The translations under genes were made by a program, and so were the position numbers. Below are positions 23,405 through 32,039 of a stretch of 64,000 nucleotides of DNA, piece after piece. The stretch lies in NCBI RefSeq assembly GCF_014534685.1, contig NZ_JACVVX010000003.1, positions 372,001 to 436,000 on the forward strand, given 5' to 3'. Under the pieces are notes generated by a model that saw nothing but the letters and a program-made list of their open reading frames with translations, was not told the DNA's origin and did no database searches. The stretch comes from Oryzicola mucosus (GTDB lineage Bacteria > Pseudomonadota > Alphaproteobacteria > Rhizobiales > Rhizobiaceae). Numbering within the stretch: the first letter of the stretch is position 1; every line of letters begins with the position of its first letter.

Positions 23405-24374
23405 GGGCGGGGCGGCGGAACAGGAGCCACAGGAACAGCGTACCGCCGACAACGCCCATCACCGTGCCGACGGGAATTTCATAGGGGTAGCGGATCAGCC
23501 GGCCGATGATGTCGCAGCCCAGCACAAGACCAGCGCCGCTCAGCGCGACCCATTTGATCGTGCCGCGCAGATTGTCGCCCATGAGGCGCGAGACGATGTT
23601 GGGCACGACGAGGCCGACGAAGGGGATCATGCCGACCACGACGACATTGAGCGCTGCGATGACGGAGACGATGATCAGGCCGATCCGCATCATCCCAGCA
23701 TAATCGAGCCCCAGGCCGATACTGGCGTCGCGCCCCAACGCCATGATGGTCAGCCGGTCGGCGACGAACCAGGCAAGCGCCACCATCAGCGCCGCGACCC
23801 AGAGCAGTTCGTAGCGGCCGCGCAGCACGCCGGAGAAATCGCCATTGGTCCATATGGCAAGATACTGCAAGAGGTTCGCCTGCCAGGCGATGAAGGTGAC
23901 ACCGGCGCCGATGACACCGCCATAGACCAGGCCGAACAGCGGCACCAGAAAAGGCTGCGAGGGCGGCAGCCGGTGCGCGGTCATGAAGAAGATCGAAGTG
24001 CCCAGAAGAGCCGCGCCGCTTGCCACCAGCGTTTTCATGGCGAGCGTTGCGCCGGGCCACAGCAGTGTGGCCGCGAGTATGCCGAGTTCCGCGCTTTGGG
24101 CCGTGCCCGCCGTGGCAGGCTCGACGAAGCGGTTGCGCGCCAGCGTCTGCATGATGAGGCCGGCAATCGCCAGTCCGGCGCCGGCGAGCACTGCGGCAAG
24201 CGTGCGCGGCAGGCGGCTGACGAGCAGAAGTTGCAGCGCGTCCGGGTCGCTGAGCGCTGTCCCGAACGGCAGGTCGCTGACGCCGACGAACAGGCTCAAC
24301 ACAAAAAGGATCGCGAGCCCGAGGCTCGCGATCACTCCAAGTCGCAAAGGTTTTTTCGCGGCCGCTGCGATCAT
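23397..24374 (-). CDS. Siderophore ABC importer, permease 1 (FecC/FatD type)
   Basis: A 325-residue FecCD-family permease with hydrophobic segments throughout. LPRTLAAVLAGAGLAIAGLIMQ, GRDASIGLGLDYAGMMRIGL and GMIPFVGLVVPNIVSRLMGDN mark the family. Its ATG overlaps the stop codon of the binding protein gene (ATGA), so it is translationally coupled to it. The end overlaps the second permease gene. Confidence 0.92.
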   Translation of the reverse strand: MIAAAAKKPLRLGVIASLGLAILFVLSLFVGVSDLPFGTALSDPDALQLLLVSRLPRTLAAVLAGAGLAIAGLIMQTLARNRFVEPATAGTAQSAELGILAATLLWPGATLAMKTLVASGAALLGTSIFFMTAHRLPPSQPFLVPLFGLVYGGVIGAGVTFIAWQANLLQYLAIWTNGDFSGVLRGRYELLWVAALMVALAWFVADRLTIMALGRDASIGLGLDYAGMMRIGLIIVSVIAALNVVVVGMIPFVGLVVPNIVSRLMGDNLRGTIKWVALSGAGLVLGCDIIGRLIRYPYEIPVGTVMGVVGGTLFLWLLFRRPAHG

Positions 24375-25273
24375 TGCGCGGCGGAGAACGCCTTGGTGAT
24401 CGTGGCCATGACGCTCTGCATCGACTGGACGCCGCCGGCGGCGATGTAGAATTCGGGAGCCGGCATATAGATCACCTGCCCTGTCTTCCAGGCAGTCGTC
24501 TGGGCAACCAGTTCGTTGTCGAGCGTTGCCTTCGCGCCCTGCTCGCCCGAGCCGATTGCGGCGGCGCGGTCGAGCACCAGCAGCCAGTCGGGATTGGCTT
24601 CCCGGATGAATTCGAACGACACCGCCTCGCCATGGCCGGAGGCCTCGATCGTCTCGACTGCAGGCGGCAGGCCGAGCGCGGCGTGAATCCAGCCGAAGCG
24701 CGAGCCCGCGCCATAGGCGCTGACCTTCGGGCCATTGGTCATGATGATCAGGCCCTTGCCCTTGCCCTGTACAGCGGCGCGGGCGGCTGCCACCTCGGCT
24801 TCGAGTTCCTTGATCGCGGCCTGCGCCTCGTCTTTCCTGTCGAAGAGGTCGCCATAGGAAGCAAGCCGCTCCTTGGCCTGGACGATCAGGTCGTCGCCAT
24901 CCATCGTCATGTCGATGGTCGGCGCCACCTGGGCCGTCGCCTCCGCCTTGGTGGAGGAGCGTCCGCCGACGATGATCAGGTCTGGGCCGAGCGCGCTGAG
25001 CGCTTCGAGATTGGGCTCGAACAGGTCGCCAACGACTTCCGAACCCTGCTTGAGATCGTCGAGATAGGAGACGTATAGCTTTTCCGGGATGCCGGCCGGC
25101 TTGATGCCGAGGCGGTCGATGGTGTCGAGCGCGGCGATGTCGAAGACGGCGATCTTCGCCGGTGTCGCGTCGATGGTTACCGGGCCTTTCGCCGTGGAAA
25201 TTTCGGCTGCCTGCGCGGCAAAACCGGATACCAGAATGGCAGCAAAAGCCGCCACCACGCTTTTCACTCTCAT
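24371..25273 (-). CDS. Siderophore ABC importer, periplasmic binding protein
   Basis: A 300-residue binding protein with signal peptide (VVAAFAAILVSGFAAQAAE) and a type III periplasmic binding fold. Features such as PAKIAVFDIAALDTIDRLGI, FEPNLEALSALGPDLIIVGGRSS and GLIIMTNGPKVSAYGAGSRF are those of the FatB/CeuE/YclQ group, which bind catecholate or mixed iron-siderophores. It starts the four-gene ABC operon and follows a DUF2218 gene by about 30 bases. The exact siderophore is not deducible. Confidence 0.9.
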   Translation of the reverse strand: MRVKSVVAAFAAILVSGFAAQAAEISTAKGPVTIDATPAKIAVFDIAALDTIDRLGIKPAGIPEKLYVSYLDDLKQGSEVVGDLFEPNLEALSALGPDLIIVGGRSSTKAEATAQVAPTIDMTMDGDDLIVQAKERLASYGDLFDRKDEAQAAIKELEAEVAAARAAVQGKGKGLIIMTNGPKVSAYGAGSRFGWIHAALGLPPAVETIEASGHGEAVSFEFIREANPDWLLVLDRAAAIGSGEQGAKATLDNELVAQTTAWKTGQVIYMPAPEFYIAAGGVQSMQSVMATITKAFSAAQ

Positions 25274-25303
25274 GGTTTCAACCTCGATTTTCTGTCGGGA
25301 GGA

Positions 25304-25603
25304 TCAGGCGGCGCGGTCGGTCTGCCGCCAGTCGAACGCGCCCAGTTCCTCGCGGAAGGCAAAGCGCACGAGATGCGATTCGATCACCGCCTGCGCCTGC
25401 GCCAGTTTTTCGGCGTCGGGGGTGTTCACTTCCATCCGCAAGCCTTTCTCATCGGCATCGAGAACGGCGGTGCCGAAACCAAAGATGAAATCGGCGTGGG
25501 TATCGGTGTAGGTCACCTCGATCTTGTGACCGAAATGCTTGCTCAGTTGCACCAGATACTTGCTGGAATTGGGGGTTTCGACCCGCGCTACTGACTGCAA
25601 CAT
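25304..25603 (-). CDS. DUF2218-domain protein
   Basis: A 99-residue protein with the DUF2218 pattern: YLVQLSKHFGHKIEVTYTDTHA, then FGFGTAVLDADEKGLRMEV and LAQAQAVIESHLVRFAFREE. The family's function is unknown. It is often found beside siderophore uptake genes, as here between a TonB-dependent receptor and the siderophore importer, and may help release or process iron in the cytoplasm. No signal peptide is present. The ATG start is at 25603; about 100 bases separate it from the receptor gene. Confidence 0.85.
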   Translation of the reverse strand: MLQSVARVETPNSSKYLVQLSKHFGHKIEVTYTDTHADFIFGFGTAVLDADEKGLRMEVNTPDAEKLAQAQAVIESHLVRFAFREELGAFDWRQTDRAA

Positions 25604-25703
25604 CAGTCATTCCTTTCCTGAGTATTTTTGTCCGCTTTACACGCACGGGTCCGGCTTGAACAGTCGAAACCCGCGCACGAATGCGTCAACGGCTATCGGC
25701 CCC

Positions 25704-27995
25704 TCAGAACGTCGCCTTGGCGCTGAGCAGGAAGCTGCGCCCCGGCTCGTAAAGGGGCGTGACATTGGGAAATTCCTGTCCGTAGGTGGCGCGGCTGGAA
25801 TATTCCTCGTCGAACAGGTTCTGGACCTCGGCGCGGAAGGTGAAGTTGGGCATCTGCTCCGGCTTGTACTCGGCGAAGAGGTTTACGATCTCGTAGGCGT
25901 CATACACTTGATATTTCGGCGCGATCTCGACATCTCCACCCACCGTCAGGCCCCAATCGGCAAAGGTATGCGCCGCGACGAGGGTGATGATGTTGCCGAC
26001 CGGCGTCGCGAGATAATTGCCGCTGTCTGAATCGGCAGGCTTGCCGTCGATATCGACGTCGATATGGGCGTATTTCACCTTCACATAGCCGGTCAGCCAG
26101 TCGTAGCCGGCGCCGATCTCAAAGCCCTGAGATTCAACCTCGCGTGACCTGAGGGCAGGAAGCGCTCCAGGGAAGGGAGCTTGGATGTTCGCAGTATAAT
26201 TCCACAGCGCCATACGGGCATTGTTAATACTGGTCCTGAATACACTGCCTTCGACCGTGAATCCTTCATGTTTGGCTTCCAGGCCAAGGAAATAGTTGTT
26301 CGCGGTAACCGGCTCCGGGCCTTCATCTCCGTACTGCCAGCCTGGATTCATGATGAAGTTTTCGGCGAGCGGAACGCCGGCCGAGACGTGGGAGAAGCCG
26401 GCCTTGGCGGTGAGATAGTCGGTCAGGTCGTATTCGCCCGAGATATTGGCGCTGAGTCCTGAATTGTCGAAGTCCGAATCGTCGACACCGGTGAAGCGCT
26501 GGTGGTCGGCGCGAGCGCCGAAAGACAGCCGTGTCTTTTCCCAGGGCTCCAGGCGTGCCTGGGCATAGAGACCAATGTTGCGCGCCTTCTCGGTGCCCGG
26601 CTCGTAGGGATCGTGGAGTTTGGCTTTGTCGCTGTAGAAATCGAGGCCGGCGGTCACGCTGCCGATGTCGAAGGCGAATTTGTTCTCTGCCTTGCCGTTC
26701 AAGCTCGAGGTCATCCCGGTGTCCTCATAGGACGAGCCGTCACGCAGGAAGACGGGAACGGTGACATCCGTCGCAGAGTAAGCGAGAACGATTTTCGGAT
26801 CCCACCAGCCTTCGGGCGTTGTATCGGTGTAAGTGAAGACCGTGTTCTGCCGCTCCAGTCGATAGTTGCGCGTGTCCGGTTCGTTCTTGCCCGTTACAAC
26901 GGCACCGGCATTCGCCCGAAAGGGACGTTCCGCATCGTCCAGCACGCGGTCGTGGCTGAGCTCGAAACGGTCGCCGCTTTCGAACTCATAGGCTATCTTG
27001 CCCAAGCCGCTGATCAGGTCTGTTCCGGTGCCATCGACCTCGTTGCCATTGCCGGCGGTGAAGTTGTCGCCTTTGCCGAAATTCAGATAGCCAAGGATTT
27101 CCAGGCCGTTGTGCACGCCATAGGCGGCAAGCCCGGTGGTGACCGTGTTGCTGTTGAAATTATAGGTCGAGCTGACCAGAGCGCCGATCGACTTGCCGTC
27201 GAGCAGCAGGTCGTGCGCATTCTTGGTCTCGTAGGCGATGGAGCCCGCGAGTGCCCCGGGACCGGCATCGGCGGGTGCGACGCCGGCATCCACCGCGACC
27301 GCCCTCAGCAGAGCGGGGTCGATGACGTTGGTGGCGTTGTGGTGGAACACCTTGTTGTTCTGGCGGCTGCCGTCGATGCTGACGGCGAGGTTGGTTTCCT
27401 CGATGCCGTTGACATAGACCTTCTGCGACGCAGGCAAAGAGCTGCCGACCTGGACGCCGGGCTGTTCGCGGAACACGTCGCCAAGATCGGTCGGGTTGAT
27501 GCGCTCAAGCTGCTGCGGGCCGATCACGGTCTCGGCGACACCGCCCTGCCCGATGCCCTGGCCCTCGATGGTGATGGTGTCGAGCACGATGCTCCCATCG
27601 GCCGCGACACCGCCGCCGCCAACCGCCGCGCTCCCGCCTGCCTCACCGACGATGGCCGTGCCATTGCTGATGCGGAACGGAATGCCCGTCCCCGACAGAA
27701 GCTGCGATAGCGCCTGCTGCGGCGTCAGCGAACCACTCACGGGCCGTGCGGTAACGCCGCGCGAGGTTGAGGCGGCAAGCGAAACCTGAAGGCCGGACTG
27801 CCGGCCGAAGACATTCAGCGCGGTGTCGAGCGGTTGCGCGGGTATGTTGAAGCTGCGCGTCGCCTCCTGCGCCAAGGCGGGAGCAACTCCCAACGCAAAA
27901 GTGCCGGCAACCACCGGCAGCGCCGCCGATGCCAGCAGCCGGGCTGCGAAAGCCGCCTTCGCATGCTTGCCGTTTGCCGAATTGAATAGACCCAT
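25704..27995 (-). CDS. TonB-dependent outer-membrane receptor with STN signalling domain
   Basis: A 763-residue receptor. After a long signal peptide ending near ALAQEA comes a secretin/TonB short N-terminal domain (about residues 45-120, FNIPAQPLDTALNVFGRQSG), used to signal to an anti-sigma factor. A plug follows (LGDVFREQPGVQVGSSLPAS, ETNLAVSIDGSRQNNKVFHH), then a beta barrel ending YEPGRSFLLSAKATF with a terminal Phe. The plug resembles the heme/haemoglobin and siderophore receptor branch, so the ligand could be a siderophore or heme; the adjacent siderophore importer favours the former. The ATG at 27995 has GGAGACGGGG upstream. Confidence 0.92.
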   Translation of the reverse strand: MGLFNSANGKHAKAAFAARLLASAALPVVAGTFALGVAPALAQEATRSFNIPAQPLDTALNVFGRQSGLQVSLAASTSRGVTARPVSGSLTPQQALSQLLSGTGIPFRISNGTAIVGEAGGSAAVGGGGVAADGSIVLDTITIEGQGIGQGGVAETVIGPQQLERINPTDLGDVFREQPGVQVGSSLPASQKVYVNGIEETNLAVSIDGSRQNNKVFHHNATNVIDPALLRAVAVDAGVAPADAGPGALAGSIAYETKNAHDLLLDGKSIGALVSSTYNFNSNTVTTGLAAYGVHNGLEILGYLNFGKGDNFTAGNGNEVDGTGTDLISGLGKIAYEFESGDRFELSHDRVLDDAERPFRANAGAVVTGKNEPDTRNYRLERQNTVFTYTDTTPEGWWDPKIVLAYSATDVTVPVFLRDGSSYEDTGMTSSLNGKAENKFAFDIGSVTAGLDFYSDKAKLHDPYEPGTEKARNIGLYAQARLEPWEKTRLSFGARADHQRFTGVDDSDFDNSGLSANISGEYDLTDYLTAKAGFSHVSAGVPLAENFIMNPGWQYGDEGPEPVTANNYFLGLEAKHEGFTVEGSVFRTSINNARMALWNYTANIQAPFPGALPALRSREVESQGFEIGAGYDWLTGYVKVKYAHIDVDIDGKPADSDSGNYLATPVGNIITLVAAHTFADWGLTVGGDVEIAPKYQVYDAYEIVNLFAEYKPEQMPNFTFRAEVQNLFDEEYSSRATYGQEFPNVTPLYEPGRSFLLSAKATF

Positions 27996-28018
27996 GAACC
28001 CCGTCTCCTGAAGCACTA

Positions 28019-28038
28019 TGCGGGGATCATCTCCCGCA
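28019..28038 (-). other. Hairpin in the leader of the TonB-dependent receptor gene
   Basis: TGCGGG (28019-28024) and CCCGCA (28033-28038) form a short stem 24 bases before the receptor start, upstream of its ribosome site. A promoter read by the adjacent sigma factor should lie between here and 28114, but I cannot mark it with confidence. Confidence 0.25.
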
Positions 28039-28114
28039 CTCATGACCAAAGACGATTGCCACGCTCCACTTTTTCACGCCGCTGGAAGTTTTTTCGCTAT
28101 TGCGAGAGATTTCT

Positions 28115-29170
28115 TCAGAAAGGCGCCAGAACTCGGAAATAGGACGAGATGTGGTGAACCTTTCCGCCATATGGTTCGACCAGCGCGCCGAGTGCGCGAT
28201 CGGGATTTTTAAGATCGTAGAGCCCTGTCACGCGTTGCGCGGCGAGAGCGCCGTCCGGAATGCTGATCCAGGCGGTGTGATAGCGCTGCAAGGCTTCTGC
28301 CACCTCACCGATGCTGACATTGCTGACGAACAGCCGGCCGCTGCGCCAGGATGCGATGTCCTCCTGCGCGATGGTGCTGCGGGTCATGACGCCATCGGCA
28401 TGCGAAACGGTAGCCATTTCGCCCGGTGCAAGCCTTATGGCACTCCCAGGCTCGCTCCCGAATGACAGGCCGACGACACCGCGTGCAAGCTGCACCGTGG
28501 TCTGCGTTTCAGACAGGCTGACGTCGAATGCAGTGCCGATGACCGACACTTCGACGCCGCCCGCCTCGACTTTGAAGGGCCGTGTCGCGTCGCTGCGGAC
28601 GTCGAAAAACGCTTCGCCGGCAAGCAGCGTGACAGCCCTGCCCTCAGCGGTGAAACTGGTTTTGATGGCGCTGGCAGCGCCCAGTTCGACGGTCGATCCG
28701 TCTTCCAAAACGATCGTCTGCAACTCCGCCGTCTGCGTCAGATGATCTGCCTGCAGCCGCAGCAGAAGCGACGGCATGGCCAGAAGGAGAAACAGACCTG
28801 CGACAAGCGCGGCACCGATGCCGGCCCCCCATGGCAGCCTGCGGCTGCGCCGTCTGGAGTTACCGCCGGGACGCCACAAATGCTCATAGTCCGGTTGAAC
28901 TTCGCCCATCAACTGCCAGGTTTGATTTGCTTTCTTCCATGCATTTCGATGTGCATCCGAAGCGTTCAACCAGCGGGCGAAGTCCTCGGCCACGACACTT
29001 CCTGTCGGCACGGAACGAAGGCGCAGGAACCAGTCCATGGCCTCTTCCAGCAGGTCGGGAGTTTCATCGTCTGGCCGCTTCAAGGATGCCTCTGCTGAGG
29101 GAATTGGGTCACGAATCCCCTTCTCATATGTAGGACGAATGAGACGAGCGTTTTTTTCGTTGCAATCCAC
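28115..29170 (-). CDS. fecR: FecR-like anti-sigma factor/signal transducer
   Basis: A 351-residue membrane regulator. An N-terminal cytoplasmic domain binds the sigma factor (AMDWFLRLRS, then FARWLNASDAHRNAWKKAN), one membrane segment lies near residues 115-137 (GIGAALVAGLFLLLAMPSLL), and a periplasmic FecR domain follows with TVELGAASAIKTSF, LLAGEAFFDV and VIGTAFDVSL. It receives the signal from the receptor STN domain. The start is GTG at 29170, only 4 bases after the sigma factor stop codon; a later start cannot be excluded because the first 35 residues are poorly conserved. Confidence 0.9.
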   Translation of the reverse strand: MDCNEKNARLIRPTYEKGIRDPIPSAEASLKRPDDETPDLLEEAMDWFLRLRSVPTGSVVAEDFARWLNASDAHRNAWKKANQTWQLMGEVQPDYEHLWRPGGNSRRRSRRLPWGAGIGAALVAGLFLLLAMPSLLLRLQADHLTQTAELQTIVLEDGSTVELGAASAIKTSFTAEGRAVTLLAGEAFFDVRSDATRPFKVEAGGVEVSVIGTAFDVSLSETQTTVQLARGVVGLSFGSEPGSAIRLAPGEMATVSHADGVMTRSTIAQEDIASWRSGRLFVSNVSIGEVAEALQRYHTAWISIPDGALAAQRVTGLYDLKNPDRALGALVEPYGGKVHHISSYFRVLAPF

Positions 29171-29174
29171 CGGA

Positions 29175-29693
29175 TCAGGAATTTTTCACATCGAGGGCGC
29201 GTGCGATTTGCACCATCGCGGTACGCACGTGCCGGTGAGCCGTGGCGACCGATATGCCGAGATGCTGTGCCACCTCCTCGAGTGTGAGGCCGCCGAGCCG
29301 GTGCATTTCGACAGCGATCCGGATGTCCCGCGGCAAAGAGGCAAGGACCTCGCCCGCGATGCGTGCCCCGTCGCGATACAGCAGGTCGTGCTCCGGTGTC
29401 GGAAGGTCGCCGGGAACCGACCAAGCCGGCGCGGCCTGTTCCTTGACGCGGGTTTCCAGCCGTCGCCGCTTCATCAGGTCGAGACAGAGATTGCGCACCA
29501 CCTTGTAGAGATAGGCCAAGGCCTGAGAGGCCGATAGATGATCGAGCCCGGCCGGCTCGAAGCGGATATACGCATCCTGCACGACATCCTCGGCTGCATC
29601 GCGAGAGCCCAGAATGCGCGCGGCATAGTCCACCAGCGCAGGCCGATGCACCAGATAAAGGTCATGATCCATGCGGTGCGGCGAGAGATTCAC
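29175..29693 (-). CDS. fecI: ECF sigma factor, FecI-like
   Basis: A 172-residue extracytoplasmic-function sigma factor. Region 2 is seen in LGSRDAAEDVVQDAYIRFE and ALAYLYKVVRNLCLDLMKRR; region 4 in LPRDIRIAVEMHRLGGLTLE followed by EVAQHLGISVATAHRHVRTA. It should direct transcription of the receptor and importer genes when the siderophore is bound. The longest form starts at GTG 29693; ATG at 29672 is equally possible. It is divergent from the cobalamin riboswitch operon. Confidence 0.92.
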   Translation of the reverse strand: MNLSPHRMDHDLYLVHRPALVDYAARILGSRDAAEDVVQDAYIRFEPAGLDHLSASQALAYLYKVVRNLCLDLMKRRRLETRVKEQAAPAWSVPGDLPTPEHDLLYRDGARIAGEVLASLPRDIRIAVEMHRLGGLTLEEVAQHLGISVATAHRHVRTAMVQIARALDVKNS

Positions 29694-29810
29694 GGAGTTC
29701 CAGACGTTAAAAGCCTACAATCATACTCATGTTTATACGAGGCTCGTTCGGCGATGAAAAGCAGGTTTCCTTTTGCATATTTTATGTTATACAATTACAT
29801 AGATAGGCAC

Positions 29811-29838
29811 TTGACTTCGCCTGCATCGCGGTTAGCTT
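29811..29838 (+). promoter_or_regulatory. Putative promoter of the cobalamin-riboswitch operon
   Basis: TTGACT at 29811-29816 and TAGCTT at 29833-29838 are 16 bases apart. A transcript would begin about base 29845, just where the riboswitch structure starts, which supports the assignment. Confidence 0.5.
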
Positions 29839-29849
29839 GCCGCTCGTCA

Positions 29850-30020
29850 TGGTCTTCCATCCTTGGATGGAAGCTAAGAGGGAATCCGGTGCCCCTTCAC
29901 GGGGAAATCCGGAGCTGACCCGCAACTGTGAGCGGTGAGCTTTTCGCCCAATGTCACTGGCATTCCGATGCTGGGAAGACGGGCGAGGCGAGCGTCGACC
30001 CGCAAGCCAGGAGACCTGCC
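29850..30020 (+). ncRNA. Cobalamin riboswitch
   Basis: This leader has the conserved pieces of the adenosylcobalamin riboswitch in the right order: AGAGGGAATCCGGTG near 29877, CCGGAGCTGACCCGCAACTG (the B12 box core) near 29909, a CACTGG-like segment near 29955, TGGGAAGACGGGC near 29970, and CGCAAGCCAGGAGACCTGCC at 30001-30020. It should switch off the downstream operon when cobalamin is plentiful. The expression platform would lie in the 120 bases between 30020 and the GTG at 30141, where I could not fold a clear terminator or anti-ribosome-site helix by eye. Confidence 0.93.
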
Positions 30021-30140
30021 TGACAGAGTGAAGTTCCGTGGTCGGGGTGTGCCACAGGAATGCCGTTGCCGAGCCATGGCGATTTGTCGTGGCGCGTGTC
30101 TGCTGCATTGCCGCGCCCCGTCGAATAAGAGGGTGCGACC

Positions 30141-30914
30141 GTGACAGGCGATCACAGGCGGCAACGATCGGGACGGGCAGTCCTGCTTCTTGCAAAGTCG
30201 GCCTTTGCGGCCTCCCCGATCCAGGAGATGGAACGGCTCGCCGCGCGCGTAGCAGCGTTTGACGGCGTTACCGAGACCGCCTTTGCGTTTACGGAACAGG
30301 GCGAACCGTCGCTGCGCGAGACGCTCGAAGCGCTGTGCGCCAAGCCATTCGCGGAAATCCTCATCTTACCGTTGTTCCTGCCGATGGAGCCGAGCCTCCT
30401 GGCCTGGCTGAAGCGCAGCCTTTCGCGCTGGCAGCTTGAGGCGATCGAGCCTTGGCCGCAGTTGCGCATGGCCCGGCAGGTGTCGGAAAGCGATGCCTTC
30501 GACCGGCTGCTTGAGGCGCTGACACAAAGCATCGCTGACCAGACGGAGCTTGTCCCCGCCGCCAGAAAAGCGGCGGAAGGCTCTCTTGTCCCGCCGCAGA
30601 AGCGGCGTGTTCTGGTCTGCCAGGGCGGCCCCTGCAATGCCGCCGGCGCATCGGCGATATGGGGTCATTTGAGGAATGAGCAGAAGCGTCAGAACCTTCG
30701 CACCACCGGCGATGGCACCATGACGGCGAAGACAACCTGCCTGGGTCCGTGCAATCTCGCTCCGGTCATGCAGGTCTTCCCCGAAGGTACCTATTACGGC
30801 GGGGTCACCGAACGGGCGGTCGACCGCATCATTTCCGAACATCTGCTCGAAGGGCGCATCGTCGCCGACTTCGCCTACGAAGCAAACGGCAGGAAACAGT
30901 TTCTGCGCGGCTGA
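30141..30914 (+). CDS. CbiX-like domain fused to a thioredoxin-like [2Fe-2S] ferredoxin
   Basis: This 257-residue protein has two parts. Residues 11-145 look like a single CbiX-type cobaltochelatase domain (GRAVLLLAKSAFAASPIQEM, then EPSLRETLEALCAKPFAEIL and ILPLFLPMEPSL). The His of the usual GHGS motif is replaced (LAKSAF), as is the usual GGHV site, so chelation by the normal mechanism is doubtful. Residues 155-250 form a thioredoxin-like ferredoxin with Cys160, Cys165, Cys200 and Cys204 in the expected CX4C...CX3C pattern. It is the first gene behind the cobalamin riboswitch, which ties it to cobalt or corrinoid handling. The start is GTG at 30141 with AGAGGG upstream. Confidence 0.8.
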   Translation: MTGDHRRQRSGRAVLLLAKSAFAASPIQEMERLAARVAAFDGVTETAFAFTEQGEPSLRETLEALCAKPFAEILILPLFLPMEPSLLAWLKRSLSRWQLEAIEPWPQLRMARQVSESDAFDRLLEALTQSIADQTELVPAARKAAEGSLVPPQKRRVLVCQGGPCNAAGASAIWGHLRNEQKRQNLRTTGDGTMTAKTTCLGPCNLAPVMQVFPEGTYYGGVTERAVDRIISEHLLEGRIVADFAYEANGRKQFLRG

Positions 30915-30951
30915 TTAGACCACTTATCAAGCTGATTAAACCACTTATCAA
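30910..30951 (+). repeat. Two tandem copies of a 21-bp sequence
   Basis: GCTGATTAGACCACTTATCA and one more A (30910-30930) is followed directly by the same sequence with one change (30931-30951). The pair spans the stop codon of the CbiX-like fusion and the start region of the binding protein gene, leaving the ribosome site at about 30954. It may be a recent slippage duplication or a paired protein-binding site. Confidence 0.7.
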
Positions 30952-30965
30952 AACGAGGGAAATCT

Positions 30966-32009
30966 ATGAAATTCAAGCATATTGCGCTTTGGCTCGGCAT
31001 AGCGGCCGCGGCCTGGCTAAGCGCTTCTTCAGCGTCAGCCGAAAGCTTTACCGACGATGCCGGCCGCACCGTAGAGGTCGAGGTGCCGGTCAAGCGTGCG
31101 GTGATCTTCAACCGCTATGCGGTGGAATTCGCTCGCGCCATCGGCGGGATCGAGGATGTCGTCGGCGTCGACGCCAGCACGATGCGCGACCCCGCCTACT
31201 GGCCGCAATTCAAGGAAAGCGATATCGTCGGCCAAGGGCAGACCCAGCCGAACTACGAAGCTATCGTGGCGCTCAACCCGGATGTGGTGATCCTGCCGCG
31301 CAACGGGGTCTATGAGGAGGCCGTCAAGCAACTCGAGCCGTTCGGCATACCGGTGCTGGTGGTGACCGCCTGGGACACGCTGCAGCATGTCGAGAACGTC
31401 ACTCTCTTCGGCAAGCTCTTCGGCAAGGAAGAGCGGGCCGCAGCATTGAACGCCTATTACACACGCTACATGGATCTTCTCGCCGAGCGCCTGAAAGGCG
31501 TCGAGCGCAAGCGCGTCTATCTGGAAGAAGTGCGGGATTTCGTCACCGTCACCCCCGGTTCGGGCTGGCACGACATGGTCGAGGCCGGCGGCGGCATCAA
31601 TGTCTTCGGCGACATCGACATCAAGAAGGAGCCGACCTCGCGCGGCAACGAGAACAGCTTTACCGTCGATCCCGAGGAGATCGTCAAGCGCAAGCCGGAC
31701 GTCTTCATCAAGCTGCAGCCGGGTTCGTACAAGACCATTCCGACCGCGAAATTCGAGGAAAGCTGGAACGCCCTTTCGACCCGGCAGGACGTGCTTGCCA
31801 CGCCCGCGGGGCAGTCCGGCGACGTCCACCTGATCAATTACTATCTCGCCGGCGGCTCCTCCAAGGTCACCGGCGCGCTGCAGGTCGCCAAATGGCTTTA
31901 CCCCGATCTGTTCAAGGACATCGAGCCGGAAGCAGCGATGAAGGAATGGATCGAGATATTCCAGGGCCTGCCCTTCGAGGGCAGCATGACGTTCCAGGGC
32001 GAAATGTAG
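30966..32009 (+). CDS. Metal/corrinoid ABC importer, periplasmic binding protein (FecB/BtuF type)
   Basis: A 347-residue protein with a signal peptide (HIALWLGIAAAAWLSASSAS) and a type III periplasmic binding fold: SFTDDAGRTVEVEVPVKRAV, FARAIGGIEDVVGVDAST, NYEAIVALNPDVVILPRNGV. Members carry iron chelates, heme or cobalamin. Because the operon is behind a cobalamin riboswitch, a corrinoid or a cobalt chelate is the likely ligand. Compared with short BtuF proteins it is longer, with extra loops around residues 180-240. The start ATG is at 30966 with CGAGGGAA upstream. Confidence 0.87.
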   Translation: MKFKHIALWLGIAAAAWLSASSASAESFTDDAGRTVEVEVPVKRAVIFNRYAVEFARAIGGIEDVVGVDASTMRDPAYWPQFKESDIVGQGQTQPNYEAIVALNPDVVILPRNGVYEEAVKQLEPFGIPVLVVTAWDTLQHVENVTLFGKLFGKEERAAALNAYYTRYMDLLAERLKGVERKRVYLEEVRDFVTVTPGSGWHDMVEAGGGINVFGDIDIKKEPTSRGNENSFTVDPEEIVKRKPDVFIKLQPGSYKTIPTAKFEESWNALSTRQDVLATPAGQSGDVHLINYYLAGGSSKVTGALQVAKWLYPDLFKDIEPEAAMKEWIEIFQGLPFEGSMTFQGEM

Positions 32010-32039
32010 GCCCGAAGGCCAGCACATCGGGGTAGCGGG

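Noticed and set aside
22556-24449. Long open frames on the plus strand opposite the siderophore permeases
   Set aside because: Products are Arg/Gln/His-rich with no membrane or catalytic features; the opposite strand encodes clear permeases.
30910-30951. CRISPR array
   Set aside because: Only two adjacent copies without spacers; no cas genes in the window.
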